Shown in pieces: positions 8,051 through 19,372 of a DNA stretch of 64,000 nucleotides. Every line of letters begins with the position of its first letter. Positions within the stretch are counted from its first letter, which is position 1. Source of the DNA: Pseudomonas sp. K2I15. GTDB taxonomy: Bacteria > Pseudomonadota > Gammaproteobacteria > Pseudomonadales > Pseudomonadaceae. The notes under the pieces are model-generated. The model saw nothing but the letters and a program-made list of their open reading frames with translations, did not search any database and was not told the origin of the DNA. A program made the translations under genes and the position numbers. The stretch covers positions 1 through 64,000 of the forward strand of contig NZ_NIXO01000006.1 in NCBI RefSeq assembly GCF_002204795.1, in the 5' to 3' direction.

Positions 8051-10375
8051 TCAGAACGTGTAGTCGGCTGACACCACCGCTGCGCGACCATCGCCGGGCA
8101 CCGCCCAACCGTTGTTACGGATGCGGGTCAGGTATTCCTTGTCGAACAGGTTGTTGATGTTCAACTGAAGGTTCAGCTGTTTGTTGACCTTGTAGCCGAG
8201 CATTGCGCGCTGCACCGCGTAGCCGGGCGACGTCGGTGAATTCGCGGCACTGACCAGGTACTGCTTGGTTTGCGCCGTTATGCCGTAACCCACCTGGAAG
8301 TCGTAGGGCAGGTCATACACCGTCCAGATGCTGGCTGCATGTTTGGGCGTGAAGGTCAGCGGCTCGCCTTTCTGCACGTCGATGCCGGTGGTTGCCAGGG
8401 TGTAGTCGCTGGCGCTGCGCAGCACACGGGTGTTCAGGTAGGTGTAGTTGGCGAAGACCTTCCAGCGGTCAGTGATCGCACCGCTCAGGCCCAGCGCCAC
8501 ACCGTCTGCACGTGCCTTGCCGTCGAGGGTTTGCGTGCCGCTCAGGTTGCTTGGGTCGTTATCGGCGACTTTGTAGTTGGTGCGGTCATTGCGAAAGATC
8601 GCGCCCGTCAGCGACAGGGCATTGTCGAGCAAGTCCCATTTGGTACCGATCTCGTAGCTGACGGCAGTTTCCGGGGCAACGTCGCAGTTGTTGGTGGCCA
8701 CGCTTGAGGTTTTGGCCGGGGTGTAGCAACCCCCATTGACGCTGGCTTGCGACGGCGTCTTGCTGTTGCCATAGGCGATATAGAAGCTGGCGTTTTCCAC
8801 CGGTTTATAGACCAGCGCCATGCGGTAGGACGTCAGGTCATCCGCCTGGCCGTAGCGTGTGCCGGGCGTCTCCACGCCGGTGCTGGAGTAGGCATTGGTC
8901 ACCGAGCTGCCGGCGTTGTGCTCGTAACGCAGGCCGCCATTGATTTCCCATTGCGGGTTGAGCTTGAGCGTGTCGAAGGCGTAGACGGCGCGGTTGTTCA
9001 GCGCGCCATCGATGTGGGCGGCACGGGTGAAGTTGACCGGGCCCGTCCAGTCCGAGTTCGGATCGCTGTAGCTGACCGGTGGCGGGACTATCGTGCTGCC
9101 GTTGGCGTTGGTCAGCCATTTGCCGGTATCCGCCTCGTATTCCTCGCGGCTGATGGAGATGCCGGTCACCAGCGTGTGGTCGATAAAACCGGTGCTGAAG
9201 TGGCTGGTGACGTCGGTCTGGTTGGTGAACATTTTGTTCTGGGTATTGCGCTCGTTACCCAGTGAGCCACCGCTTGGCTGGAAAAAGCCCGGTTGCAGGC
9301 CCGCGGTGCAAGGCGCGCCCGTGATCTGGGTGCCGCTGGCCAGGCAGCCGGCCTGTGCGCCTTCGGGGCCCGAGGCGCGCAGGTATTGGCGAACGCGCTC
9401 GACGCGGGTGAAGTTACGCACTGACACGGCATCGTTGAAGTCGTGCTCGAGCTTCAGGCTGAACGAATCCGAGGTGATTTTCTGGTCATTGATGTTGTGG
9501 TAGCCGTAGTAATCGCTCCAACCCACGCCCGGCATGGGCTTGCCGTTGTAGATGGGGATACCGTATTGCGGCGTGTTGTCGTCTTTTTGATGCTCGTAAC
9601 TGACGGTGACGCGCGTCGGCGTGCCCAGGCCAAACGCGATCGAGGGCGCGATGCCCCAGCGTTCGTAATCTTCATAATCGCGGCCGGGCACATCGTTGCC
9701 ATGGGCCATCAGGTTCAGGCGGAACGCCGTGGTGTCGTTGAGCGTCTGGTTGGTGTCCAGGGTGGTGCGCTTGTAGTTATCGGTGCCGATGCCGGCACTG
9801 ATGGTGGTTTTGTCGCGTAATTCTGGCTGCTTGCTCACCAGGTTGATGGTGCCGCCGACCGCACCGGAACCGGAGTACACCGAACTTGCGCCGCTGACGA
9901 CTTCGACCTGTTCCAGGTTGAACGGGTCGGTGCGGCTGTATTGCGCGCTGTCGCGCACGCCGTCCACGTAGATGTCGCCGCTGGCGGAAAACCCGCGCAG
10001 GTTGATGCTGTCACCATACCCGCTGCCACCTTCGCCGGCGCCGAACGTGATGCCCGGCACGGTGCTGAGCACGTCGCGCAGGGTCAGCAGGTTTTGGTCA
10101 TGAATGACTTCCTTGGGCACCACTGTGATCGTCTGCGGCGTGTCGCGCAGCGCCTCGGTGTACTTGGGGGAAGAGGGGGCCACAGGGTTGTAGACGCTCT
10201 GGCTCGGAGCCTGGCCTTCGATGCTGGTCGCGCCGAGCTGAATGACGCCTGTGTTGTCCTCTGGTGCGGTGTCCGCCGCATAACTGAATCCTCCCTGCGC
10301 AGCCACTGCCAAGCCCACTGCCGACGCGAGCAAATGCCGCGATGAAAGGGGGGCAGAACTGATCCCGGTAGCCAT
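8051..10375 (-). CDS. TonB-dependent catecholate siderophore receptor, PiuA/Fiu type
   Basis: This outer-membrane receptor of 774 residues takes up ferric catecholates, powered by TonB. It has a signal peptide (about residues 1-35), a plug domain (about 70-190; DTPQTITVVPKEV, LRDVLSTVPGI, NLRGFSASGDIYVDGVRD) and a beta-barrel ending in aromatic YTF. I prefer the start at 10375 (MATGISSAP) over 10432: it gives a normal signal sequence and leaves a Fur-like site upstream. The closest family is PiuA/Fiu; the exact ligand cannot be read from sequence. Confidence 0.88.
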   Translation of the reverse strand: MATGISSAPLSSRHLLASAVGLAVAAQGGFSYAADTAPEDNTGVIQLGATSIEGQAPSQSVYNPVAPSSPKYTEALRDTPQTITVVPKEVIHDQNLLTLRDVLSTVPGITFGAGEGGSGYGDSINLRGFSASGDIYVDGVRDSAQYSRTDPFNLEQVEVVSGASSVYSGSGAVGGTINLVSKQPELRDKTTISAGIGTDNYKRTTLDTNQTLNDTTAFRLNLMAHGNDVPGRDYEDYERWGIAPSIAFGLGTPTRVTVSYEHQKDDNTPQYGIPIYNGKPMPGVGWSDYYGYHNINDQKITSDSFSLKLEHDFNDAVSVRNFTRVERVRQYLRASGPEGAQAGCLASGTQITGAPCTAGLQPGFFQPSGGSLGNERNTQNKMFTNQTDVTSHFSTGFIDHTLVTGISISREEYEADTGKWLTNANGSTIVPPPVSYSDPNSDWTGPVNFTRAAHIDGALNNRAVYAFDTLKLNPQWEINGGLRYEHNAGSSVTNAYSSTGVETPGTRYGQADDLTSYRMALVYKPVENASFYIAYGNSKTPSQASVNGGCYTPAKTSSVATNNCDVAPETAVSYEIGTKWDLLDNALSLTGAIFRNDRTNYKVADNDPSNLSGTQTLDGKARADGVALGLSGAITDRWKVFANYTYLNTRVLRSASDYTLATTGIDVQKGEPLTFTPKHAASIWTVYDLPYDFQVGYGITAQTKQYLVSAANSPTSPGYAVQRAMLGYKVNKQLNLQLNINNLFDKEYLTRIRNNGWAVPGDGRAAVVSADYTF

Positions 10376-10411
10376 TGAGTAATCTCTTGTGGGTGTAAGT
10401 GAGATGCGATC

Positions 10412-10430
10412 GTAATTGATAAGCAGTCTC
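10412..10430 (-). promoter_or_regulatory. Fur box upstream of the siderophore receptor
   Basis: GTAATTGATAAGCAGTCTC matches the 19-base Fur consensus at 13 positions by eye. It lies 37-55 bases before the preferred receptor start codon. Iron repression is expected for this family. Confidence 0.55.
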
Positions 10431-10499
10431 AAATGTACTACTTTGTAACTAAATAATTCATGAAATTTTTTTGGTGCTTGTTCACCACACGGGGCAGGA

Positions 10500-11225
10500 A
10501 TGCAGAGTGCACAGCCAGGCAGCGATCCGTCGGAAATCGGTGATAACCCGCGTGCCTATGTGCGCTGGGTGATGCATGCCGCTCAATTGGGTGATGCCGA
10601 CGCACAGGCCACTCTGGCTCAGCTGCTGCTCGACGGTCGTGGTGTGCAGAAGGATGAGGCGTTGGCGTTGAGCTGGTTTCGCATCGCCGCACGGCAGCGC
10701 CACCCCATGGCGTTCAACATGATCGGGCGCTGCCTGGAGAATGGGTGGGGCTGCGAAATCGACCTCGAAGACAGCGCGCTGCATTACCGCAAGGCTGCCG
10801 ATCTGGGTCTGGATTGGGGCTTGTACAACTACGGCCAGTTGCTGACGCGTGGCCGTGGTGTGGAGCACGATCTTGTCGCGGCGTATGAGTTATTCCGTCA
10901 GGCTGCGGCCAAAGGGCACGCCAAGTCGATGAACCTGCTGGGACGGTTCCACCATGAAGGCGTTGTGGTGCCCAAGGATGTTCAGCTGGCGAGGCAGTGG
11001 TATCAGCGCTCAGCCGAGGCCGGGGATTTTCGTGGGCAATACAACCATGCCTCGGAGCTGGCTGAAGACGGCGACGAAGCGCAGGCCTGTCTATGGCTGG
11101 AGCGGGCGCTCGCGACAGCTACGGCGGGTTTCCTGCAGGCGGCGTATCCGGTGTTGGTGGGATCCGCGTTCTCCGGTATTCGTGAAATGGGCCTGCGTTA
11201 TCAGCGCCAGGCGCTTGGCACGTAA
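10500..11225 (+). CDS. Sel1-repeat protein
   Basis: This 241-residue soluble protein is built from about five Sel1-like (TPR-type) repeats, for example GDADAQATLAQLLLDGRGV, KGHAKSMNLLGRFHHEGV and RGVEHDLVAAYELFRQAA. No signal peptide is seen. GGCAGGA immediately before the ATG serves as ribosome site. It is divergent from the receptor gene. In P. aeruginosa a PKHD-type hydroxylase gene (piuC) lies near the piuA-type receptor and a Sel1 gene; it is absent here. Function unknown. Confidence 0.85.
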   Translation: MQSAQPGSDPSEIGDNPRAYVRWVMHAAQLGDADAQATLAQLLLDGRGVQKDEALALSWFRIAARQRHPMAFNMIGRCLENGWGCEIDLEDSALHYRKAADLGLDWGLYNYGQLLTRGRGVEHDLVAAYELFRQAAAKGHAKSMNLLGRFHHEGVVVPKDVQLARQWYQRSAEAGDFRGQYNHASELAEDGDEAQACLWLERALATATAGFLQAAYPVLVGSAFSGIREMGLRYQRQALGT

Positions 11226-11260
11226 AAAAGCCCCTGGACCTTTCGGTGCAGGGGCTTTTT
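11224..11260. terminator. Bidirectional terminator between the sel1 gene and glpD
   Basis: The stem AAAAAAGCCCCTG / CAGGGGCTTTTT has A and T tracts on both sides and lies between two convergent genes. Confidence 0.9.
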
Positions 11261-11271
11261 AGCGGCGGGTG

Positions 11272-12810
11272 TCAGGCTGCTTCGATCTTGCCGCGATTGT
11301 GCTCGACCTTGGACAGGTAACGCTGCACGTTTTCCTGTTCTTGCGGTGTGGTGAACAGGCCCAGTTTGCTGCGGCGCCACAGGATGTCCTGGGGCTGCGT
11401 GGCCCATTCTTCAGCACACAGGTAATCGACTTCGCGGGTGTACAGGCCACCACCGAGGTGGTCGCCCATGTCGGCCAGCGATTGCACGCCTTCCAGCAGG
11501 CGCCAGGTACGGCTACCGTAGGTAGTGGACCAGCGACGGGCAATCTCGCTTGGCACCCAGTCGAACTTGCTGCGAATCGCATCGGCCAGGGCTTCTGGCG
11601 TGCTCATGTTTTCGCCGCCGGGCAGGGTGGCCGTGGCGGTCCAGCTTGGGCGCATCTGCGTGAAGTACGGCGCCAGTTGCGCCATCGCCGATTCGGCCAG
11701 CTTGCGGTAAGTGGTCAGCTTGCCGCCGAACACCGAAAGCAACGGCGCCTCGCCCGAGGTGCCGGACAGCGCCAGGGTGTAATCGCGGGTCACGGCCGAC
11801 GGGTTGTCGGATTCGTCATTGCACAGCGGGCGCACGCCGGAATAGGTGTGCACGATGTCGTCGCGGCTCAGCTGTTTCTTGAAGTGCGCGTTGACCACGT
11901 TGAGCATGTAGTCGGTTTCACCTTCGGTAATCGCCACTTTCGCCGGGTCACCGGTGTACTCGCGGTCGGTAGTGCCGATGATGGTCAGGTGATTCAGGTA
12001 CGGAATGGTGAAGACGATGCGCTGGTCTTCGTTCTGCAGGATGTGCGCGTGGGCGCCTTCATACAGCTTCGGCACGATCAGGTGGCTGCCCTGGATCAAG
12101 CGGATGCCGTAGGGCGAGTCCAGCTTCAAATCATCCTTGATGAACTTGGCTACCCATGGGCCAGCCGCGTTCACCAGTGCGCGGGCGCGGATCGAGAACA
12201 GGCTGCCGTCGGCACGTTCCATGTTCATTTCCCACAGGCCTTTGCTGCGGTGCGCGCTGACGCAACGGGTCTGGGTGTGGATATGCGCACCCTTTTCCCG
12301 CGCGGCCATGGCGTTGAGTACTACAAGGCGGGCGTCGTCGACCCAGCAGTCGGAGTATTCGAAGCCTTTGGTGATTTCGCTTTTCAGCGGGCTGTCGGGG
12401 CCGAACTTGATGCTCTTGGAGCCTTCGAGTTTTTCGCGCTTGCCCAGGTGGTCATACAGGAACAGGCCGGCACGAATCATCCACGCCGGGCGCAGGTGCG
12501 GGCGGTGCGGCAGTACAAAGCGCATCTGCTTGACGATGTGCGGGGCCTTGGCCAACAGCACTTCACGTTCAGCCAGGGCTTCACGCACCAGGCGGAATTC
12601 GTAATGTTCCAGATAACGCAGGCCGCCGTGGATCAGCTTGCTGCTGGCGGAGGAGGTGTGGCTGGCCAGGTCGTCCTTTTCGCAAAGGAATACCGACAAA
12701 CCGCGCCCGGCTGCGTCTGCTGCGATGCCGACGCCGTTGATCCCGCCACCGATAACGGCGACGTCATAGACTTCGGCAAGCGGTGGGGCAGGCAAGGTAG
12801 AAGGGTTCAT
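11272..12810 (-). CDS. glpD: Aerobic glycerol-3-phosphate dehydrogenase GlpD
   Basis: This 512-residue membrane-associated flavoenzyme oxidises glycerol-3-phosphate to dihydroxyacetone phosphate and feeds electrons to quinone. The N-terminal FAD-binding motif is VAVIGGGINGVGIA. The DAO-family core and C-terminal domain are full length. I set the start at 12810 (MNPSTLPAPP), since upstream in-frame residues are unlike the family. It lies downstream of glpR and has its own 231-base upstream region with a palindrome that could be a GlpR operator. Confidence 0.96.
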   Translation of the reverse strand: MNPSTLPAPPLAEVYDVAVIGGGINGVGIAADAAGRGLSVFLCEKDDLASHTSSASSKLIHGGLRYLEHYEFRLVREALAEREVLLAKAPHIVKQMRFVLPHRPHLRPAWMIRAGLFLYDHLGKREKLEGSKSIKFGPDSPLKSEITKGFEYSDCWVDDARLVVLNAMAAREKGAHIHTQTRCVSAHRSKGLWEMNMERADGSLFSIRARALVNAAGPWVAKFIKDDLKLDSPYGIRLIQGSHLIVPKLYEGAHAHILQNEDQRIVFTIPYLNHLTIIGTTDREYTGDPAKVAITEGETDYMLNVVNAHFKKQLSRDDIVHTYSGVRPLCNDESDNPSAVTRDYTLALSGTSGEAPLLSVFGGKLTTYRKLAESAMAQLAPYFTQMRPSWTATATLPGGENMSTPEALADAIRSKFDWVPSEIARRWSTTYGSRTWRLLEGVQSLADMGDHLGGGLYTREVDYLCAEEWATQPQDILWRRSKLGLFTTPQEQENVQRYLSKVEHNRGKIEAA

Positions 12811-12845
12811 CGGCTGGCCTCGCGATCTTTTTCGTATTGGAATTC

Positions 12846-12859
12846 GAACATAAATGTTC
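12846..12859. promoter_or_regulatory. Possible GlpR operator upstream of glpD
   Basis: GAACATAAATGTTC is a perfect palindrome around AA, within the A/T-rich stretch just upstream of glpD. It resembles GlpR sites, which contain TTCG/GAACA elements. Assignment rests on position and symmetry. Confidence 0.45.
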
Positions 12860-12958
12860 ATTTGCGAAAATGGTAGCTCATAAACGCGGGCACAGCCAGC
12901 CTGCTTCGATTGAAAATACTGATCGAAGGGCGAGGAAAGGAAAATTTGTGAACTGATA

Positions 12959-13032
12959 GTTCCCACGCTCTGCGTGGGAATTCAGCCTGTGACGCTCTGC
13001 GTCGAACAGCGGACGCGGAGCGTAGGAACGAT
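12959..13032. repeat. Extragenic palindromic repeat between glpR and glpD
   Basis: TTCCCACGCTCTGCGTGGGAA is a near-perfect hairpin, followed by GTGACGCTCTGCGTCGAAC and GGACGCGGAGCGTAGGAACG. The pattern is a known style of Pseudomonas interspersed repeat, different from the REPINs elsewhere in the window. Confidence 0.65.
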
Positions 13033-13041
13033 CAGATAGGC

Positions 13042-13797
13042 TTACACCACTTCCAGTCGAATCTTGTTCTGATTCAGCAGTTGCACCAGCGCCGGGACCG
13101 GCTGCTGATCGGTGACTAAACAATCAATCAAACTGATCGGTCCCAGGCGAATCATGGCGTTACGCCCGAATTTGCTGGAGTCCGCCGCCAGGATCACCTT
13201 GCGCGCATTGGCAATGATCGCCTGGGAAACCCGCACTTCCTGGTAATCGAAGTCCAGCAGGCTGCCGTCTTCATCAATGCCGCTGATGCCCACCAGGGCG
13301 AAATCGACCTTGAACTGGTTGATAAAATCGACGCTGGCCTGGCCCACCACGCCGCCGTCACGACGCACGTTGCCGCCGGTCAGGAGTACGTCGAAGTCGT
13401 CTTTGGCGCTGAGCATCATGGCGACGTTGAGGTTGTTGGTGATGATTTTCAGGTGGCTGTGGTTAAGCAGCGCGCGGGCGATCGATTCGGTGGTGGTACC
13501 GATGTTGATAAACAGCGAGGCGTGATCAGGGATTTGCGCGGCAATGGCTTCGCCGATGCGCTGTTTCTCGTCGCGCATCTGGTCGGCACGCATGGCGTAC
13601 GCGGTGTTTTCAACGCTGGAGTCATAGGCTGCGCCGCCGTGGTAGCGGCGCAACAGATTGGCTTCCGCCAGTTGATTGATATCACGGCGGATGGTTTGCG
13701 GGGTGACAACGAAGAGCTGCGCCATTTCCTCGATACTCACATAGCCGCGTTCGCGAACCAGTTCGAGGATTTGTTGCTGGCGGGGAGGCAGATTCAT
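13042..13797 (-). CDS. glpR: Glycerol-3-phosphate regulon repressor GlpR
   Basis: This 251-residue DeoR-family repressor has an N-terminal winged helix-turn-helix (about residues 1-57; [20 protein letters not shown]) and a C-terminal sugar-phosphate sensing domain (about 75-235; [14 protein letters not shown]). Glycerol-3-phosphate is the expected inducer. The start at 13797 (MNLPPRQQQ) has a GGGGAGG ribosome site. It lies between glpK and glpD. Confidence 0.94.
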   Translation of the reverse strand: MNLPPRQQQILELVRERGYVSIEEMAQLFVVTPQTIRRDINQLAEANLLRRYHGGAAYDSSVENTAYAMRADQMRDEKQRIGEAIAAQIPDHASLFINIGTTTESIARALLNHSHLKIITNNLNVAMMLSAKDDFDVLLTGGNVRRDGGVVGQASVDFINQFKVDFALVGISGIDEDGSLLDFDYQEVRVSQAIIANARKVILAADSSKFGRNAMIRLGPISLIDCLVTDQQPVPALVQLLNQNKIRLEVV

Positions 13798-13891
13798 GGT
13801 GCGTCCTTTGGGCTGCCGTAAAAAGTGGCCCATGATGACGCAGGAATCTGCTCCCTGCCAGTTACAACCCTATGTGTGTCCGGCGCTTGGC

Positions 13892-15427
<1,536 letters not shown>

Positions 15428-15478
15428 TTAAGTAAACAGCCTGGGCCGCAAAAGGGCAGTACGGCCCAGGCTATCGCA

Positions 15479-16333
15479 TCAGGAAGTACGGGTTTTGCCG
15501 GTGCCGGCAGCTTCGGTTGCATCAGTTGTAGCAGGTGCGGCGCTGGGCAGGTGACGGGCAATCAGTCCGCGATACGCGGCAGCACCGAGGCAGGCACCGA
15601 CGATCGGTGCAAAGATCGGAATCAGGAAGTAAGGAATGTCGCGCCCGCCAGTGAAGGCTATTTCACCCCAGCCGGCGAAAAAGGTCATCAGTTTGGGGCC
15701 GAAGTCACGGGCCGGGTTCATCGCAAAGCCGGTCAACGGGCCCATGGCGCTGCCGATCACGGCGATCAGCAAACCAATCAGCAGCGGCGCCAACGGGCCA
15801 CGGGGCAGGCCGTTGTTGTCGTCGGTCAGGGCCATGATCACGCCCATCAGGATTGCGGTGATGACCATTTCCACCAGGAACGCCTGGGCCGTGCCCAGCA
15901 GCGGATGCGGGTAGGTGGAGAACACCGACGCCAATTCCAGGCTGGCCTGGGTGCCGCGAATCATGTGGTGGGTTTGTTCGTAATCGAAAAACAGGTTGCT
16001 GTAGAGCGTGTAAACCAACGCGGCCGAGCAGAAGGCGCCAGCGACCTGGGCGATGATGTAGAACGGCAGTTTGCGCTTGTCGAAATCGGCAAAAATGCAC
16101 AGGGCGATACTGACTGCCGGGTTGAGGTGAGCCCCGGAAATACCGGCGCTCAGGTAGATCGCCATGCTGACGCCGATCCCCCAGATGATACTGATTTCCC
16201 ACAAGCCGAAGCTGGCGCCCGCGACCTTGAGCGCAGCAACACATCCGGTACCGAAGAAGATCAGCAACGCAGTGCCCAGGAATTCGGCCATGCATTGGCT
16301 TGAGAGTGAAGGTTGTTGAAGTGCAGTTGTCAT
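15479..16333 (-). CDS. glpF: Glycerol facilitator GlpF
   Basis: This 284-residue aquaglyceroporin lets glycerol cross the inner membrane. Six helices and two half-helices carry both pore motifs, NPA in SGAHLNPAVSIAL and NPARD in GFAMNPARDFG. The trailing D of the second motif marks the glycerol-conducting subfamily. The start at 16333 (MTTALQQPSL) fits the family; the longer reading frame upstream covers the promoter. It is first gene of the glpFK unit. Confidence 0.95.
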   Translation of the reverse strand: MTTALQQPSLSSQCMAEFLGTALLIFFGTGCVAALKVAGASFGLWEISIIWGIGVSMAIYLSAGISGAHLNPAVSIALCIFADFDKRKLPFYIIAQVAGAFCSAALVYTLYSNLFFDYEQTHHMIRGTQASLELASVFSTYPHPLLGTAQAFLVEMVITAILMGVIMALTDDNNGLPRGPLAPLLIGLLIAVIGSAMGPLTGFAMNPARDFGPKLMTFFAGWGEIAFTGGRDIPYFLIPIFAPIVGACLGAAAYRGLIARHLPSAAPATTDATEAAGTGKTRTS

Positions 16334-16462
16334 GGAAAACCTCTGTTTTTGTTGTTGTCTGGCGTTTTGCCGCAACGGGCAAGCTGCGATTTTCACCGTG
16401 GCGAGGATCCCCATCCTGTTCGCGGCTTACTGCTGTGAAACCGTAGGTGTATTCCTACAGTA

Positions 16463-16474
16463 TTCGTAAACGAA
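16463..16474. promoter_or_regulatory. Possible GlpR operator upstream of glpF
   Basis: TTCGTAAACGAA is a near-perfect inverted repeat matching the TTCG-N4-CGAA core of known GlpR sites. It lies 130 bases upstream of glpF. The 360-base gap 16334-16693 otherwise shows only A/T-rich promoter-like sequence and a further half-site near 16507 (TCGAAAGTGAACGA). Confidence 0.55.
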
Positions 16475-16693
16475 AAAATATAGACAAGAATGACTGCTGT
16501 CAAAGGTCGAAAGTGAACGATCGGTCATTTTGTAATTATTGGTGTGGTGAATGATCGTGCCGTGGGCGATGGGAGGTGCTGGCGGGGACCGCGCGGGCTC
16601 ATGGCAGGAGGCTTCGGACTAGAGCCTTTTGCCTCTCGTTGGCCTAGAATCAGCCCTCTGTTTTTTGACCTTTTTGCCAAGCCTGGAGCCCGC

Positions 16694-17164
16694 ATGACGC
16701 CCGCATTGGACCTGTTGAAAAAAGTTCGTGCCGAACATCGAATCCACAGTTACGAACATGATCCCAAGGCAGCGTCCTATGGTCTGGAGGCCGCGGAGAA
16801 ATTGGGGCTTGATCCGGCGCAGGTGTTCAAGACCCTGCTGGCCAGCAGTGAAAAAGCTGAGTTGCTGGTGGCCGTTGTGCCGGTCGTCGGAAGTTTGGAT
16901 TTAAAAGCGTTGGCGCAGGCCGCCGGGGTGAAAAAGGTCGAGATGGCGGACCCTGCTGCGGCGCAACGGGCGACTGGTTACCTGCTGGGTGGCATCAGCC
17001 CGTTGGGGCAGAAGAAGCGCCTGCGCACTTTTGTCGATGTGACGGCGCAGTCGTTTCCGACCATTTTTATCAGCGCGGGCAGAAGGGGGCTTGAGGTGGA
17101 ATTGGCTGCGGCAGTGCTGGCCGAGCACACCCAGGCCAAGTTCGCGGAAATTGGCCGGGCGTGA
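16694..17164 (+). CDS. ybaK: Cys-tRNA(Pro)/Cys-tRNA(Cys) deacylase YbaK
   Basis: This 156-residue protein of the YbaK/EbsC family hydrolyses cysteine mischarged onto tRNA-Pro. The family core is visible (AQVFKTLLASSEK, which carries the catalytic lysine region, and ATGYLLGGISPLGQKK). The start at 16694 (MTPALDLLKK) is chosen over an upstream in-frame start because homologues begin there. A REP doublet follows immediately. Confidence 0.92.
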   Translation: MTPALDLLKKVRAEHRIHSYEHDPKAASYGLEAAEKLGLDPAQVFKTLLASSEKAELLVAVVPVVGSLDLKALAQAAGVKKVEMADPAAAQRATGYLLGGISPLGQKKRLRTFVDVTAQSFPTIFISAGRRGLEVELAAAVLAEHTQAKFAEIGRA

Positions 17165-17171
17165 TGCTTTC

Positions 17172-17274
17172 TGTAGGAGCGAGTTTGCTCGCGAAAAACT
17201 TGAGGGCGCCGCGTTGATTCAGGGTGCCAACGTCATCGTTAACGACCTTCGCGAGCAAGCTCGCTCCTACACGG
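17172..17274. repeat. REP doublet (REPIN), copy 3
   Basis: Inverted CTGTAGGAGCGAG/CTCGC ends flank a spacer nearly identical to copy 1. It lies between convergent ybaK and the ABC ATPase gene, and its right edge runs into the ATPase stop codon. Confidence 0.87.
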
Positions 17275-18313
17275 CCTGGAACAACACCAAGTGCTCGGCC
17301 GCCACGCGAATGCCCACGTCGGCACCGACAAGATGATCGGCGTGGCTGGGGAAAATCGATTCCAACTGTGCCCCTGTAGGTAACTGCAAGCGATACAAGG
17401 TCGATGCACCGAGGAACGTCTTGCCGACGATCCGAGCTTTTAAGGCGCTCTCCGGCGCATAAACGATGTCGTCGGGGCGCAGCAACACATCCACCGCACC
17501 GCCTGTAGGCCAGGTGTAGGCACGATTGCCGCATAACTCGCCCAGTTCGGTGGTGACCGATTCCGGGGTGTTCAGTTGCCCGCGAATGAAGTAACCCTGG
17601 CCAATAAAGCTCGCGACAAAGGGTGTCAGCGGTTCGTGGTAGAGGTTGTAGGGCGTATCCCACTGCTCCAGGCGGCCTTCCTTGAACACGCCGACATGGT
17701 CACTTACCGCGAAGGCTTCTTCCTGGTCATGGGTCACCAGAATCGCACTGGTGCCCCGCGCCTTGAGGATGTCGCGCACTTCATGGCTGAGCTTGCGCCG
17801 CAGTTCGCCGTCGAGGTTGGAGAAAGGTTCGTCCAGCAGCAACAGTTGCGGTTCCGGCGCCAGGGCTCGGGCCAGGGCGACGCGCTGTTGCTGGCCGCCG
17901 GAGAGTTCGTGGGGGAAACGCTTGCCCAGGTTCTTCAGGTTCACCAGTTCCAGCAGTTCGGCGACAATTCGCTCTTTTTGCGGGTGTTTGCGAATGCCGA
18001 AGGCGATGTTGTCGGCCACGCTGAGGTGTGGAAACAGCGCGTAGTCCTGGAATACCATGCCAATCCGACGTTTCTCCGGGGCCAGTGTGAAACCGGCGCT
18101 GGAGATGACTTCGCCCGCCAGGCTGATCTCGCCTTCGTGCACCGGCTCAAACCCGGCAATCGCCCGCAAGGTGGTGGTCTTGCCGCAGCCCGAGGAGCCC
18201 AGCAGGCAACCGATGTCGCCGGCGTTGAGGTGCAGGTTGAGGTTCTGCACCACCCGTTGGTCCTGATAACCGCATGCCAGATTGCGCAGGTTCAGCAGTA
18301 ATGGCTGGCTCAT
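17267..18313 (-). CDS. Orphan ABC transporter ATPase, FbpC/PotA-like
   Basis: This 348-residue protein has a full ABC ATPase domain (Walker [10 protein letters not shown], signature [15 protein letters not shown], Walker [13 protein letters not shown]) and a C-terminal TOBE-like regulatory domain (about 250-348). It is like iron(III) or spermidine importers. No permease or binding protein gene is adjacent, so its partners are unknown. The start overlaps the argF stop by 4 bases. The stop codon TAG lies within the REP doublet edge. Confidence 0.88.
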   Translation of the reverse strand: MSQPLLLNLRNLACGYQDQRVVQNLNLHLNAGDIGCLLGSSGCGKTTTLRAIAGFEPVHEGEISLAGEVISSAGFTLAPEKRRIGMVFQDYALFPHLSVADNIAFGIRKHPQKERIVAELLELVNLKNLGKRFPHELSGGQQQRVALARALAPEPQLLLLDEPFSNLDGELRRKLSHEVRDILKARGTSAILVTHDQEEAFAVSDHVGVFKEGRLEQWDTPYNLYHEPLTPFVASFIGQGYFIRGQLNTPESVTTELGELCGNRAYTWPTGGAVDVLLRPDDIVYAPESALKARIVGKTFLGASTLYRLQLPTGAQLESIFPSHADHLVGADVGIRVAAEHLVLFQAV

Positions 18314-19233
18314 GCAGGGCGGTACGCCGGCGCAACCAAAAACTCGAGCAGGGCTTTTTGTGCGTGCAGGCGGTTTTCTGCCTGGGCCCAGGCTACCGAA
18401 CGTTGGTCGTCCAGCAGGTCGAGGCTAATTTCTTCACCACGGTGGGCGGGCAGGCAGTGCATGAACAGCACGTCTGGCGCGGCCAGGTCGAGCAGGGCGC
18501 GGGTGACCTGGAACGGTGCGAACAGCTTGAGGCGCTTGGCGGTTTCTTCTTCCTGGCCCATGGAGGTCCAGACGTCGGTGCTCACCAGGTGCGCGCCGAT
18601 CACCGCGTCGCGCGGGTCGCGCACGATGGTCACGCGGTCGCCGGCCTGGGCCAGGAATTTTGCGTCCGGCTCATAGCCTTCAGGGCAGGCAACGCGCAAT
18701 TGGAAGTCGAACTGGATCGCCGCTTCTATATAGCTGTTGCACATGTTGTTGCCGTCGCCGATCCAGGCCACGGTCTTGCCCTGGATCGAGCCTCGCTGTT
18801 CGAGGAAGGTTTGCATGTCGGCCAGCAACTGGCACGGGTGCAGGTCATCGGACAGGCCGTTGATCACGGGCACGCGGGAGTTGGCGGCAAATTCGGTAAG
18901 GGTGCTGTGGGCGAAGGTACGGATCATCACCGCATCCAGCATGCTCGACATCACAATCGCGCAATCGCTGATCGGCTCGCCGCGGCCCAGTTGGGTATCG
19001 CGAGGCGACAGGAAGATAGCCTGGCCGCCGAGCTGGATCATGCCGGCTTCGAAGGACACACGGGTGCGGGTCGACGACTTCTCGAAAATCATCCCGAGCA
19101 CGCGGTTTTTCAAAGGCTCGAACAGTACGCCGCGGTTACGCAGGTCTTTAAGCTCAATGCCTCGACGTATCACGCTGACCAGCTCTTCGGGCGTGCAATC
19201 CATCAGGGAGAGAAAGTGCCTTGCGCTCATCAT
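18310..19233 (-). CDS. argF: Anabolic ornithine carbamoyltransferase ArgF
   Basis: This enzyme of about 307 residues joins carbamoyl phosphate and ornithine to give citrulline in arginine synthesis. It has the carbamoyl-phosphate motif [24 protein letters not shown] and the ornithine-site [10 protein letters not shown]. Two adjacent ATG codons (MMSAR) are possible starts. A tandem ArgR-type site lies about 100 bases upstream. Confidence 0.96.
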   Translation of the reverse strand: MMSARHFLSLMDCTPEELVSVIRRGIELKDLRNRGVLFEPLKNRVLGMIFEKSSTRTRVSFEAGMIQLGGQAIFLSPRDTQLGRGEPISDCAIVMSSMLDAVMIRTFAHSTLTEFAANSRVPVINGLSDDLHPCQLLADMQTFLEQRGSIQGKTVAWIGDGNNMCNSYIEAAIQFDFQLRVACPEGYEPDAKFLAQAGDRVTIVRDPRDAVIGAHLVSTDVWTSMGQEEETAKRLKLFAPFQVTRALLDLAAPDVLFMHCLPAHRGEEISLDLLDDQRSVAWAQAENRLHAQKALLEFLVAPAYRPA

Positions 19234-19335
19234 TAACTACCTTTTTGCAACAGACCGCAGATACTCAAAGCCTTGTTTATTTTGAAAACGGGCGAGACCT
19301 GCGGCGAAAGCCGCACGGGGCGACGAAATAGGGGA

Positions 19336-19372
19336 AGGCGCGATCTTATAATTAAATGTCGCGTCTTACCAA
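19336..19372 (+). promoter_or_regulatory. Tandem ArgR operator upstream of argF
   Basis: TGTCGC-N8-AA at 19357-19372 exactly matches the Pseudomonas ArgR half-site. A second, weaker copy, AGGCGC-N8-AA, lies 21 bases before it at 19336-19351, giving the usual direct-repeat spacing. The rest of the gap 19234-19674 shows no other clear element. Confidence 0.7.
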
